Source: Bog-756 sp963828385 (GTDB lineage Bacteria; Actinomycetota; Acidimicrobiia; Acidimicrobiales; RAAP-2). Taken from it: 64,000 nt of DNA. The stretch spans positions 1,054,001-1,118,000 of the forward strand of contig CAWHEF010000002.1 in the NCBI GenBank assembly GCA_963828385.1. Direction: 5' to 3'. The position numbers and the translations under genes are program-made. Numbering within the stretch: the first letter of the stretch is position 1; each line of letters opens with the position of its first letter. Below the pieces are notes generated by a model that ran no database searches, was not told the DNA's origin, and worked only from the letters and a program-made list of their open reading frames with translations. Shown here one piece after another: positions 18,854 to 27,716 of this stretch.

Positions 18854-19908
18854 CCACGGCTGTGGTCCTCGGCGCCCTGGTCGGGGTCGGCCTCGTTGGC
18901 GCCTATCTCGGGATGCGGGTGTCGAGACCGTCGCTGGGCGAGATCGCATCTGCGGTCCTCCGGCCCGTGGAGCCGGGCACGGCTTCGCCGCTCCGAGCTC
19001 GACCCGATCATCGAGCAGGGGGGTCGACAGTTCGGGGGCCAGCTACCGCTGATGTGCCGGCTGACGGTCCCGGACACCGGACTTCCGCCCTGCACTGGCG
19101 CGTCTCGATGGCCGTGAAGCGGGCGACGACGCCGTCCGGCTGGTCAGCGTTCGGAGACGACGACACCGTCTCCCGCCTCAGTGCAGCCATGCTCGACGGG
19201 GGCCGGTGGTGGAGCAAGGGAGTGCCGATCCGAACGATCTCAGCTGCACTCGGCATCTGTGGCGTCGCCCCCGAGCAGCTGGTGTCGCGGATGATCGTCT
19301 TCGGTGGCATGGGTCTCCTGGCACCGCCGGTCCTGTGGGCGGCCGCGGCCGGCGGGGGGATCGTGGTTCCGCTCGGGGTGGCGGTTCTCCTGGCCGCGGT
19401 GGCCACTCCAACGGGGGTCGTGTTCCCCGTCTTGTCCATAGCGGCCGAAGCCAAGCAGCGTCGGAGGCACTTCCGGATCGTCCTCAGCACCTACGTCGAC
19501 CTCGTCGTGCTCAGCCTCGCCGGTGGCGTGGGGGTCGAGGGTGCGCTACTCGCCTCGTCGAGCGTCACGACTGACTGGGCCGCCGCCCGGATGGCCCGGG
19601 CCCTGGCCAAGGCCCGGGACACAGGCCAGTCACCGTGGGTCGCGCTCGGGGAACTCGGTGATGAGGTCGGGGTTACCGAGCTCGTCGAGCTGTCGACCAC
19701 GCTGCAGTTGGCAGGGACGGAAGGGGCGCGCATCCGGCAGTCCCTCAGCGCCCGCGCCGTGTCGCTCCGGCGCCACGAGCAGGCAGATGCCGAATCGGTC
19801 GCCAACGCCATGACCGAGCGTCTGTTCCTGCCCGGCGCGCTCCTTCTGATCGGCTTCTTGATCTTCGTCGGGTATCCCGCAGTGAGCCGCATCCTCGGTG
19901 GCATCTGA
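18850..19908 (+). CDS. tadC: TadC-like inner-membrane pilus platform protein (T2SSF domain)
   Basis: A 352-residue partner of TadB. It has an N-terminal transmembrane helix (VVLGALVGVGLVGAYLGM), paired helices in the middle (about residues 145-200, GGMGLLAPPVLWAAAAGGG) and a C-terminal T2SSF domain (YVDLVVLSLAGGVGVEGALL, QLAGTEGARIRQSLSARA). It ends with the hydrophobic FLPGALLLIGFLIFVGYPAV. The family is well supported by this pattern and by position after tadB. A gap of ~100 bp follows before the pilin gene. Confidence 0.85.
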   Translation: MTTAVVLGALVGVGLVGAYLGMRVSRPSLGEIASAVLRPVEPGTASPLRARPDHRAGGSTVRGPATADVPADGPGHRTSALHWRVSMAVKRATTPSGWSAFGDDDTVSRLSAAMLDGGRWWSKGVPIRTISAALGICGVAPEQLVSRMIVFGGMGLLAPPVLWAAAAGGGIVVPLGVAVLLAAVATPTGVVFPVLSIAAEAKQRRRHFRIVLSTYVDLVVLSLAGGVGVEGALLASSSVTTDWAAARMARALAKARDTGQSPWVALGELGDEVGVTELVELSTTLQLAGTEGARIRQSLSARAVSLRRHEQADAESVANAMTERLFLPGALLLIGFLIFVGYPAVSRILGGI

Positions 19909-20006
19909 GGGTCCGATGCCACTCCCGGAATCCGAGCCGACGAGAAGAACCGATACAGGGCAAAAGACCGAAGCAACGCCAAATCAAGAGAGAAGGGAAC
20001 GTGACC

Positions 20007-20198
20007 ATGCCGAGCCAGATCGTGGTGCTGTGGTGCTATCTCCGGACCCGGGTGGAGAGGGCAGGTGGATGGGACGAACGTGGGTCCGCCGTCGAGAAGG
20101 TCATCCTGACGGCGATCTTCGCAGCTCTGGCCATCGCCGTCGGTGCCGTCATCGTGTCGAAGGTCCTGGCAAAGGCGAATTCGATCAACCTCAACTGA
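20007..20198 (+). CDS. Flp-like pilin subunit
   Basis: A 63-residue protein. After a short leader, RGSAVEKVILTAIF marks a prepilin peptidase site followed by a single transmembrane helix (ILTAIFAALAIAVGAVIV). This is the layout of Flp pilins, the main fibre subunit of Tad pili. The Glu is at +4 after the Gly instead of the usual +5. A GTG is in frame six bases upstream, but AGAAGGGA is better spaced for the ATG at 20007. No prepilin peptidase gene is in the window. Confidence 0.8.
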   Translation: MPSQIVVLWCYLRTRVERAGGWDERGSAVEKVILTAIFAALAIAVGAVIVSKVLAKANSINLN

Positions 20199-20203
20199 GC
20201 GAG

Positions 20204-20641
20204 GTGTCCTCAGCACGAGTGGCTCGGCATGCACGGCGAGTGCGTACGAGCGGGGGTGTCGGGAGGGGACCTGACGATGCCGGGAGTGCCGCCGTCGAGG
20301 CTGTCGTCGTCGTCCCGGCCCTGATGATCCTGCTGCTCGTGATCGTGCAGTTCGTGTTATGGGCACACGCTTCACAGGCGGTGAGGCTTGCGGCGTCGGA
20401 AGGAGACGAGACGGCGCGGGCGTGGCAGAGCACCCCTGCCGCGGGGGTGACCCGGGCGCAATCAGTCCTCTCGGGTCGGTCGGCGGACGTCCTGTCCCCG
20501 GAGGCGATCGCCACGATGCTCCCGGGGGACCAAGTGGAGATCACGGTCCACGGGCGGGCCCAGTCGGTGGTCCCCGGCCTTTCGTTCCCGGTGACGTCGA
20601 CGGCGGTCGGGCCGCTCCAAGAGTTCCGGCCGTCGGAGTGA
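20204..20641 (+). CDS. TadE-like pilus protein
   Basis: A 145-residue pseudopilin-like protein. AGSAAVEAVVVVPALMILLL is the typical TadE/TadG N-terminal helix with the G-xxxxE processing site (Glu at +5 after Gly), followed by VQFVLWAHASQAVRLAASEG and a small extracytoplasmic domain. A GTG at 20204, five bases after the pilin stop, is the first plausible start and gives a basic 27-residue leader; a later GTG is possible. It belongs to the Tad operon. Confidence 0.8.
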   Translation: MSSARVARHARRVRTSGGVGRGPDDAGSAAVEAVVVVPALMILLLVIVQFVLWAHASQAVRLAASEGDETARAWQSTPAAGVTRAQSVLSGRSADVLSPEAIATMLPGDQVEITVHGRAQSVVPGLSFPVTSTAVGPLQEFRPSE

Positions 20642-20643
20642 AG

Positions 20644-21084
20644 ATGCCGGTTCGTTGCCGGATCCCCCTCAGGTCGGGGCCGGACGACGACGGAAGCCTG
20701 ACCGTCGAGCTCGTGGTGATCGCTCCCGTGCTGTTCCTGTTCGTGCTGGGCGCTGTCGTCTTCGGTCGGGTCTCGTCGTCACATCAGCAGGTGATCGAGG
20801 CCGCTCGCGCCGGAGCGGAGACGGCAGCGGTCCTGCCGACGGAGGGAGATGCGGCGTCGGGAGCCGCCGTCGACGCCGCCGTGGGGAACGTCGACTCCGA
20901 TCGGACGTGCGAGGACCGGCAGGTGTCGAGCGATCTGAGCCATTTCTATGCCGGCGGCTATGTGAGCGTGACCGTCGTGTGCCAGGTGACCCTCTCGGAT
21001 GTCGCCTTTCCCGGCATGCCCGGATCGACCACCGTTCGGGCCACGGCCACTGCTCCCATCGACCCCTACCGGGCCGGTGGGTGA
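20644..21084 (+). CDS. TadE/TadF-like pilus protein
   Basis: A 146-residue pseudopilin-like protein. DGSLTVELVVIAPVLFLFVL has the same processed helix (Gly, then Glu at +5), followed by VVFGRVSSSHQQVIEAARAG, as in TadE-type minor subunits. Two Cys (RTCEDRQ and VVCQVTL) may form a disulfide outside the cell. The ATG is two bases after the previous stop. The stop overlaps the next ATG by one base. Confidence 0.8.
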   Translation: MPVRCRIPLRSGPDDDGSLTVELVVIAPVLFLFVLGAVVFGRVSSSHQQVIEAARAGAETAAVLPTEGDAASGAAVDAAVGNVDSDRTCEDRQVSSDLSHFYAGGYVSVTVVCQVTLSDVAFPGMPGSTTVRATATAPIDPYRAGG

Positions 21085-21638
21085 TGGAAGAAGACCCGGA
21101 GGCGACGAACCCCTTGGCGGGGGACCGCGGAGCGACGGACCGCGGAGCGGCGGGCCGCGGAGCGACGGACCGCGGAGCGACGGACCGCGGAGCGGCGGGC
21201 GGCAGGGGGCGCCGATCGGGACTGGGTACGAGCAATCGCGACCGTGGCTCCATCTCGGCGTTCGTGGCGCTCATGGTTGTCGCCCTCATGGCGCTCCTCG
21301 GTCTCGTCGTCGACGGCGGCAGAGCGATGGCTGCCCATCAGGCCGCCATGGACGAGGCCGAGCAGGCAGCCAGGTCCGGAGCGGGAGCCGTGTCGACCAG
21401 CGCGCTCCGGTCCGGGTCGCTCGTCCTCGACCCGTCGGCGGCGGTGACGTCGGCCGACGCCTTCACCGTCGCCGCCGGCCATCCAGGCACGGCGAAAGCC
21501 TCGGGCGACTCGGTGACCGTATCCGTCCACTATCGGATGGCGACGACGGTGCTGGGGATGGTAGGGATCTCGTCCTTGCCGGTGTCGGCGACGGCGACAG
21601 CTGTGGACGTCGAGGGCGTCACATCCGGTGCTCCGTGA
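21084..21638 (+). CDS. TadG-like pilus-associated protein with repeat N-terminus
   Basis: A 184-residue protein. Residues ~13-42 are a pentad repeat (DRGAT/DRGAA) coded by the 15-bp tandem array at 21123-21197. A transmembrane segment RGSISAFVALMVVALMALLG and the LVVDGGRAMAAHQAAMDEAEQAA segment then match TadG/Rv3660c-type putative Flp-locus proteins (DUF2134-like helix). Short for a TadG, since no vWA domain is present. The ATG overlaps the previous stop. Confidence 0.75.
   Translation: MEEDPEATNPLAGDRGATDRGAAGRGATDRGATDRGAAGGRGRRSGLGTSNRDRGSISAFVALMVVALMALLGLVVDGGRAMAAHQAAMDEAEQAARSGAGAVSTSALRSGSLVLDPSAAVTSADAFTVAAGHPGTAKASGDSVTVSVHYRMATTVLGMVGISSLPVSATATAVDVEGVTSGAP
21123..21197. repeat. 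15-bp tandem repeat, 5 copies, in frame
   Basis: Five units of GACCGCGGAGCGRCG at 21123, 21138, 21153, 21168 and 21183. The unit is a multiple of three and codes for the DRGAT/DRGAA pentads in the N-terminus of the TadG-like protein, so copy-number changes would not break the frame. Confidence 0.95.
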
Positions 21639-21667
21639 CGCATCGTGACGCACCGGAAGGAACGGTG

Positions 21668-24600
21668 ATGAAGCCGACGAGTAGGGGAGTCAAGGTGTTC
21701 AATCGGAAAGAAACATCTCGTCCTACATTCCGACGACAGGCTGCGTCCCGACGAGGAGGTGTGCGCTCGCTCGCGTCCGCCGTTGCTCTGGTGGCGATCA
21801 TCGTGCTCGTCCCGATGGCGTTGGTGGCAGTCGGGAGTACCACGTTCGCACACCTGGACCTGTCCCATCTCGGCCGGCTCTTCTCCTCGGGTCGGGAGAA
21901 CGATCCACACCTTGTCACGCACTGGCTGGCGGGGGGCGCACTCGCCATCGCATGGCTGACGTGGGCATGGATGACCGTGTGCGTGGTCGTCGAGATGAGG
22001 GCAAGGAAGACCGGTCGAGCCGCCGGCAGCCTCCCTGCCAGTCGCACCATGCAGTCGGTGGTCGCCTGCCTGGTCGGTACGGCGCTGGCGATCTCCGCCG
22101 CCCGAACGCCCGGTCAGACCACACCGTCCGTCTCCGCCGCGGCAGGCCGGAACCGCCTGGGACCAGCGGCGATGCATCGCCGGGACGCCACGATGTCCTC
22201 CTTCGGCGCATCGGTGCCCAGCCTCCGCGTCATCGACGATCTCACGGAGACGGGTTTTCTCTGGGCACCCGAGATCGATTCAACCCGAGCAGCGGGGTCC
22301 GTATCGGTCGATCTGCACCGGGATCATCAGGGCCGAGCCGAAAGAGGGCACATCCGGTTGCCGGGGGCAGATCCCGTGGAGACGATCGGAGTGCCCATCG
22401 ACCCGAACGACGGGAGCATCGCCGGGGCTCTGGCGCTCGACACCGATCGTCATGGGATAGCCAATGCGCACGAGCAGGACCCGACCCATCTCGTGTCGCC
22501 CCGGGAGACACTCTGGTCGATCGCCGCTCGTCGCCTCGGGTCTCCGCTCCGGTGGCGCGAGATAGCCGAGCTGAACTACGACGTCGTCCAGCCCGACGGG
22601 GATGCCCTCACCAGACGGCACTGGATCCGACCTGGTTGGTCCCTGCTGCTGCCGAGCGGTCGGGAGAACCACGGAACCGAACACAGAGAGGGTCGAATGA
22701 TCGATCATCCCGGTTCCCCTGCTGAGACCGACGCTCCTGACCGCCTCGGGGAAAGCCCCTGGGGATCGCGCCTACCTGTCGCTCCTCTCGGTGGGGGAGT
22801 CGTCGGCGCCGGCGTCGCCGGGATGTTGGATCGTATGCGGCGCGCCCAACAGCGGTACCGCCGATCGGGGACGTACATCCGGCTGCCCGACGAGTCGGCG
22901 CGCACCATGGAGGAGCGCCTTCGGATCGGCGACGGGCAATCGGTCTGCAGTCACGTCGACCGTTCGCTCGAGATCCTCGCCCAGTGGAGCGCCGATCGGT
23001 GGCCTCTCCAGCCCTCGGCGATCGACGGACCGATCAACCGACCGATCGACCGACCGGTCGACTGGGTGCACGGCGGCCCGCCCGACATCGTCGGCGTCGT
23101 TGTCGGACCAGAGCACCTGAAGGTGATCACCCGTACCGGCGCGGCCGGGCGAACGACGGTCACCGGTTCACACGGGACCGCCACCGGAAACCGGGCCATG
23201 CCGTCCGGACTTCCCGAAGGATGGTCGATCGAGCCAGATGGTCACATGCTGGTCGTCGAGCGAGCAAGGTTGGATCAGGCTTCCGTTGGCAACCGCGGTC
23301 TCCGGTCAGCTCGAAATCCGGCTCCGACGCTGGTGACGGCCGGCACCGGGCTCGACGGCACGACGCTGGTCAACGTGGAGGCGCTGGGGTCCCTCATCGT
23401 ACGTGGCGATGCGGACCGAACCGACTCCGTGCTTCGCGCCCTGGCACTCGAACTGGCCACGTCGTACTGGTCAGGAAGGTTCGACTTGGTGCTGGTCGGC
23501 TTCGGTGCCGAGCTTCAGCGGTTTCAGCGCGTCGCAACCTCGTCGGACATCGAACCATTGGCTCAGCGGCTCTTGATGCGCCGACTCCGTGGCGAGGAGC
23601 AGCTGAAGATCGAGGGATTCGGTTCGTTTGCCGAGGCGCGCCGTCAGGACCACTCCACCCGCTGGGACCCGATGGTCGTCGTCTGCGGACCGGACGTGCC
23701 ACCCGACGAAGCCGCCGAACTGCTGGAGGTCGGATCCGAGCCCTGTCTCGGGAGCGCCGTCATCGCTGCCGGGGATCAGCTGGCCGGGGTACACGAGGTC
23801 ACCCTGACGGACAGCGACCCGGCTGCCTCCCTCGGGGTGCTTTCGTCGGTCCTCTTCGTGCAGCGCGTCCACCAGGAGGAGCTGGATCAGGTGGGCGCCC
23901 TCTTTGACACCGCCGCCGACAAGACATCGGTGCCGGCGACCCATGAATCGTACGTCGACCTGTCGGTAGCCCTTCCGCCCGTGCCCGATGATCACGCCCG
24001 CCGTACACGAGGAGGCGGGAGCATCCGGGTCGAGGTCACGGACTGTCCCGAGATCGAAGTGGCGGTGCTGGGTGAGGTCGAGGTTCGTGGTGCCGTGCGC
24101 GATTTCTCACGGGCCTGGGCGCGGGAGCTGGTGGTCTATCTGGCAATGCATCGAAATGGTGCATCCAGCGAGGCCTGGGCCACGGCCCTCTGGCCGGATC
24201 GGCTGATGGCCCCATCCAGCCTGCATTCGACGGCCTCCGTGGCCCGAAGATCCCTGGGCCAGGATCGGAACGGCCGGGACCATCTTCCCCGATCACACGG
24301 CAGGCTGGTGCTGGCCGATACAGTCGGCACCGACTGGGACAGGTTCGTTCGCTTGTCGAGATCCGACGATGTCGGCCACTGGCGTGAAGCACTCGCGCTC
24401 GTCCGGGGACGACCCTTCGAGGGGCTCCGCTCGTCGGACTGGCCGATCCTCGAAGGCATCGCACCGGCTATCGAGTCCGCCGTGGTCGACGCCAGCGAGC
24501 GGCTCTCGGAGGTCGAGATCGCCGCCCGCAATCCACGAGAGGCGGAATGGGCTGCTCGGAAGGGGCTCCTGGTCAGCCCTTACGATGAGCGGCTGTACCG

Positions 24601-24802
24601 GGTCCTCATGCGGTCGGCCGATCTGGACGGTAACCCTGCCGGCGTCGAATCGGTCATGTCCGAGCTGGTCAAGCTGGTGGCTGATGACATCGAGCCTTAC
24701 GACTCCGTCCATCCGAACACCTTGGAGCTCTACCTGTCGCTCACGAAGGGGAGGTCGGCCTCGAGGCGCCCCAAGGCCTTCTCCGAGAGCGGGCGTCGAT
24801 GA
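21668..24802 (+). CDS. Large membrane protein with LysM and BTAD/winged-helix domains
   Basis: A 1044-residue protein closing the Tad operon. Predicted helices are at ~34-56, 86-108 and 128-145. A LysM-like domain is at ~272-330 (HLVSPRETLWSIAARRLGSP and the closing WIRPGWSLLLP), followed by a Gly-rich hydrophobic patch near 375-390. The long middle part has no clear family. The C-terminus has an OmpR-type winged helix (~795-890, IEVAVLGEVEVRGAVRDFSR) and a bacterial transcriptional activation domain of TPR-like helices (~895-1030). Such LysM-BTAD proteins are encoded beside Flp genes in other actinobacteria; their function is not established. ATG 21668 follows GGAAGGAACGGTG. The frame is open upstream over tadG, which is ignored. 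Confidence 0.82.
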   Translation: MKPTSRGVKVFNRKETSRPTFRRQAASRRGGVRSLASAVALVAIIVLVPMALVAVGSTTFAHLDLSHLGRLFSSGRENDPHLVTHWLAGGALAIAWLTWAWMTVCVVVEMRARKTGRAAGSLPASRTMQSVVACLVGTALAISAARTPGQTTPSVSAAAGRNRLGPAAMHRRDATMSSFGASVPSLRVIDDLTETGFLWAPEIDSTRAAGSVSVDLHRDHQGRAERGHIRLPGADPVETIGVPIDPNDGSIAGALALDTDRHGIANAHEQDPTHLVSPRETLWSIAARRLGSPLRWREIAELNYDVVQPDGDALTRRHWIRPGWSLLLPSGRENHGTEHREGRMIDHPGSPAETDAPDRLGESPWGSRLPVAPLGGGVVGAGVAGMLDRMRRAQQRYRRSGTYIRLPDESARTMEERLRIGDGQSVCSHVDRSLEILAQWSADRWPLQPSAIDGPINRPIDRPVDWVHGGPPDIVGVVVGPEHLKVITRTGAAGRTTVTGSHGTATGNRAMPSGLPEGWSIEPDGHMLVVERARLDQASVGNRGLRSARNPAPTLVTAGTGLDGTTLVNVEALGSLIVRGDADRTDSVLRALALELATSYWSGRFDLVLVGFGAELQRFQRVATSSDIEPLAQRLLMRRLRGEEQLKIEGFGSFAEARRQDHSTRWDPMVVVCGPDVPPDEAAELLEVGSEPCLGSAVIAAGDQLAGVHEVTLTDSDPAASLGVLSSVLFVQRVHQEELDQVGALFDTAADKTSVPATHESYVDLSVALPPVPDDHARRTRGGGSIRVEVTDCPEIEVAVLGEVEVRGAVRDFSRAWARELVVYLAMHRNGASSEAWATALWPDRLMAPSSLHSTASVARRSLGQDRNGRDHLPRSHGRLVLADTVGTDWDRFVRLSRSDDVGHWREALALVRGRPFEGLRSSDWPILEGIAPAIESAVVDASERLSEVEIAARNPREAEWAARKGLLVSPYDERLYRVLMRSADLDGNPAGVESVMSELVKLVADDIEPYDSVHPNTLELYLSLTKGRSASRRPKAFSESGRR

Positions 24803-24843
24803 GCCCGTCGACCTGGTTGCAGATCCCTGTCGAACATCCGTGG

Positions 24844-25878
24844 TCAGAGCACCAGCTCTGCCATCGTCCGCAAGGTGGAAACGCTGCCTGACACCAGCAA
24901 GGTCGTCGCGATCGACTCGCTCCAACCCTCGAGATCATCACGGATCTTCTCCTTGGGCCCGATGAGAGCGGTGTCCTCCACGAGCGCAGTGGGCACGGCC
25001 GCAGCTGCTTCGTCCTTTCTCCCGTCAAGGTACAGATCCTGGATCTTGTGAGCTTCGCTCTCGTAGCCCATCCGAGCGAACACATCGAAGTGGAAGTTCA
25101 TGGACTTGGCGCCCATACCTCCGATGTAGAGGGCGAGGAACGGTCGATACATATCGGCGGCTCGTTCGATGTCGTCATCGATCAAGGTCGGAGCCAGGGC
25201 GATGACTTCGAACTCCTCCGGCGTGTGGCGTGACCCCGGACGAGCAAACCCTTCAGCGAGCGCCGGCTCGAACGCCCTCACCGCGTTGGGCGAGAAGAAG
25301 ATCGGGAACCAGCCGTCGCCGATCTCCGCTGCGAGGGCGACGTTCTTCGGACCCTCGGCACCGAGAATGATCGGGATCTCGGTCCTCAGCGGATGGACGA
25401 TGGGCTTCAGTGGCTTGCCGAGACCGGTACCACCCGGATAGGGAAGCGGGTAGTGGGGACCACCGCTGGTCACCGGTTCATGACGAGCGATGACCTGACG
25501 CACGATGTCGACGTACTCAGCCGTTCGAGCCAAGGGTCTCTCGAAGCTCTGCCCGTACCATCCTTCGACGACCTGGGGTCCCGATACACCGAGCCCGAGC
25601 ACGAACCGTCCCCCACACAGGTGATCGAAGGTGATGGCGGCCATGCCCATGGCCGTCGGGGTGCGTGCGGATATCTGACACAGAGCAGTGCCGAGTCGCA
25701 CGGAGGACGTCTGCGAACCCCACCAGGCCAGAGGGGTGAGGGCATCGGACCCGTACGCTTCGGCGGTCCAGATCGAGTCGAACCCCAGGCGCTCTGCCTC
25801 GGCCACCAGCTCAGGAGCGTCGGCCGGAGGACCTGAGCCCCAGTAGCCGAGCTGCAGTCCGAGCTTCATGTTCCTCAT
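24844..25878 (-). CDS. LLM class F420-dependent oxidoreductase, Rv3520c-like
   Basis: A 344-residue TIM-barrel oxidoreductase of the luciferase-like monooxygenase class, expected to use coenzyme F420. Segments such as KLGLQLGYWGSGPP, GLGVSGPQVVEGWYGQ and IPIILGAEGPKNVALAAE closely resemble the M. tuberculosis Rv3520c group (TIGR03559), whose gene lies among cholesterol genes; that likeness is from memory. AGGAG sits 9 bases before the ATG at 25878, ahead of a second ATG three codons in. It converges on the LysM-BTAD gene with 41 bp between stops. Substrate unknown. Confidence 0.9.
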   Translation of the reverse strand: MRNMKLGLQLGYWGSGPPADAPELVAEAERLGFDSIWTAEAYGSDALTPLAWWGSQTSSVRLGTALCQISARTPTAMGMAAITFDHLCGGRFVLGLGVSGPQVVEGWYGQSFERPLARTAEYVDIVRQVIARHEPVTSGGPHYPLPYPGGTGLGKPLKPIVHPLRTEIPIILGAEGPKNVALAAEIGDGWFPIFFSPNAVRAFEPALAEGFARPGSRHTPEEFEVIALAPTLIDDDIERAADMYRPFLALYIGGMGAKSMNFHFDVFARMGYESEAHKIQDLYLDGRKDEAAAAVPTALVEDTALIGPKEKIRDDLEGWSESIATTLLVSGSVSTLRTMAELVL

Positions 25879-26155
25879 GGCTGTGTTCTCCTGATCGGCA
25901 GTGCCCGCTGCATCGGATGAGGCACACGCAGACCATAGCGTCGGGCCGAACGGCTATCAGAGGTGAGAATCATGGCTCGGTTCTGCGCCTCACGGCTCGT
26001 GCCGCGAGGCACCGAGTCTCCAGTCGGGGGAGGCCGTCGGGCCGGGGACGTGTCGGTGAAAGAATGGGACGGCCAGCTCACGGCAGGGGAGCCCACCGTA
26101 GGGAGCAACGGCAGCGTCGAACCCACTTCAAGTCCATGATCATTCTCGAACCGCG

Positions 26156-27670
26156 ATGACGACGAACCACGAACCGCCCGAGCTTCGCCGGCCGGCGTCG
26201 GCGGTGGAGACTGTCTCGGACCCGGTCGACCGGGCCCGCAGGATCTCGGTGTTCGACGGAACGAGACCGACCCGGCAGGGTGACCTGACCCTCGAGACAG
26301 CGGGAATGGTCCCCGTACCCCGGGACGGTCGCTACGGCGCAGTCGGCCGCAACTTCACCGTGTGGTTCGCCCCGAACATGGAGCTCTCCGGCGTCTTCAC
26401 CGGCACCCTCGCCGCCACGCTGGGACTGGGGGTCGGCCCAGGACTGGTGGCAATCGTGATCGGGGTGGTCCTTGGCGCACTCCCCGTGGCGGCCCTTTCC
26501 TTGTGGGGTCCGAAGACGGGAATGGCACAGCTACCTCTGGCCAGACTCCCCTTCGGCAGAAGCATTGCCGTTCCCGCGCTGGTGCAGTGGATGTCGGCTG
26601 TCGCCTGGGACGGACTGGTGGGGCTCTTCGGGGGAGAGGGTGCTCAGTTGCTCTTCCACGTTCCCTTCGTCGTCGGTGTCGTGATCGTCCTGGCGCTCGA
26701 AGGCATCGTGGGCTTTCTCGGGTACGAGTTCATACACCGACTGGAGGCCTGGGGGGCAGGCATCCTGACGATCCTGTTCGCCGTCCTCACGTTCAAGATC
26801 GTCGAGCACGGGAACTTCCCGCTGCACGACACCGTCCATGGTGGGGCTGCGGTCGGGATGTTCTTCCTGATGGTGGTCATCGCCTTCAGCGGCGGGTTCA
26901 GCTGGGCGACCTACGCTGCCGATTACAGCCGGTACATGCCCGGAGACACCCCGGAGAGGTCGCTGTTCTGGGCCACGTTCGGCGGCCTTGCGGTCTCGTT
27001 CATCTGGGTCTATTCGATCGGCCTGCTCGGGGCGAGAAGCCTCGTCGACCAGACTGCCAGAGGAGTGCAGAGCCTGATGGGCGGCGGGGTTCTGGGGGTG
27101 CTGGCGGTGATGGCCGTCGTTTTCGGCGCGATCACCAGCAATGCCATGAACGACTATTCGGCCTCCCTCGCCGCCCAGGCCGGCGGCGTCAGGATCAAGC
27201 GGCACTTCTCAGCGGCGATCGGGACGTTCATGGCGTTCTTCCTGATCCTGTGGCTGCACACCGGTGACGTGTCCGCAAAGTTCCAGAACGTTCTCCTCTT
27301 CACGGCGTATTGGATCGCACCGTTCCTTGCCATCGTGGTCATCGATTGGCGGGACCGGCGTCCGGGCGTGGATCGGGCCACCCTCGTCCACCTCCTCGAA
27401 TGGCGGAACCTGCGATCGGGCTGGCCGGCACTGGCGTCGCTCGTGGTCGGTTTCGGCGCCATGGTGCCGTTCATGGACACAGGACTGGTGGTCGGGCCCA
27501 TCGCCAACATGCTCGACGGCGCTGACATCTCCTTCATCGTCGGCTTCTGTGTGGCAGGACTCGTCTACTATCCGCTGCGTCGTCTGAGCGCGCATCCGGC
27601 CGCTCCTGGTGTCCAACCTCGGGCCGCCGGTCCACTGCCGGATGACCGCTCGACGGTAGCGTTGTCGTAG
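26156..27670 (+). CDS. NCS1-family nucleobase permease (cytosine/purine permease type)
   Basis: A 504-residue polytopic membrane protein with about twelve hydrophobic helices from residue ~65 to ~480. It shows the NCS1 features: FTVWFAPNMELSGVFTG at helix 1, GPKTGMAQLPLARLPFGRS, and FSWATYAADYSRYMPGDTPE in the middle, as in cytosine and purine permeases. Uptake of a nucleobase or related compound by proton or sodium symport is expected; the actual substrate is not predictable. It stands alone, with ~280 bp upstream containing no gene. A weak hairpin follows its stop. Confidence 0.9.
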   Translation: MTTNHEPPELRRPASAVETVSDPVDRARRISVFDGTRPTRQGDLTLETAGMVPVPRDGRYGAVGRNFTVWFAPNMELSGVFTGTLAATLGLGVGPGLVAIVIGVVLGALPVAALSLWGPKTGMAQLPLARLPFGRSIAVPALVQWMSAVAWDGLVGLFGGEGAQLLFHVPFVVGVVIVLALEGIVGFLGYEFIHRLEAWGAGILTILFAVLTFKIVEHGNFPLHDTVHGGAAVGMFFLMVVIAFSGGFSWATYAADYSRYMPGDTPERSLFWATFGGLAVSFIWVYSIGLLGARSLVDQTARGVQSLMGGGVLGVLAVMAVVFGAITSNAMNDYSASLAAQAGGVRIKRHFSAAIGTFMAFFLILWLHTGDVSAKFQNVLLFTAYWIAPFLAIVVIDWRDRRPGVDRATLVHLLEWRNLRSGWPALASLVVGFGAMVPFMDTGLVVGPIANMLDGADISFIVGFCVAGLVYYPLRRLSAHPAAPGVQPRAAGPLPDDRSTVALS

Positions 27671-27673
27671 TCG

Positions 27674-27707
27674 AGTCGAGGCACCGACGTTCGTATCGGC
27701 TCGGACT
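27674..27707. terminator. Possible bidirectional hairpin terminator
   Basis: An imperfect inverted repeat, AGTC-GAG-(gca)-CCGA pairing with TCGG-CTC-(g)-GACT around an 8-base loop, sits between the permease gene and the convergent DUF222-HNH gene. It has no T-run, so it is only a candidate. Confidence 0.3.
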
Positions 27708-27716
27708 GCTCCCGCC

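Noticed and set aside
24803..24843. Possible terminator between the LysM-BTAD gene and the convergent LLM gene
   Set aside because: I could find no convincing stem with a loop, so no feature is given.
25879..26155. Possible small gene between the LLM and permease genes
   Set aside because: Only short frames without motif or ribosome site. It is best read as a promoter-bearing gap between divergent genes.
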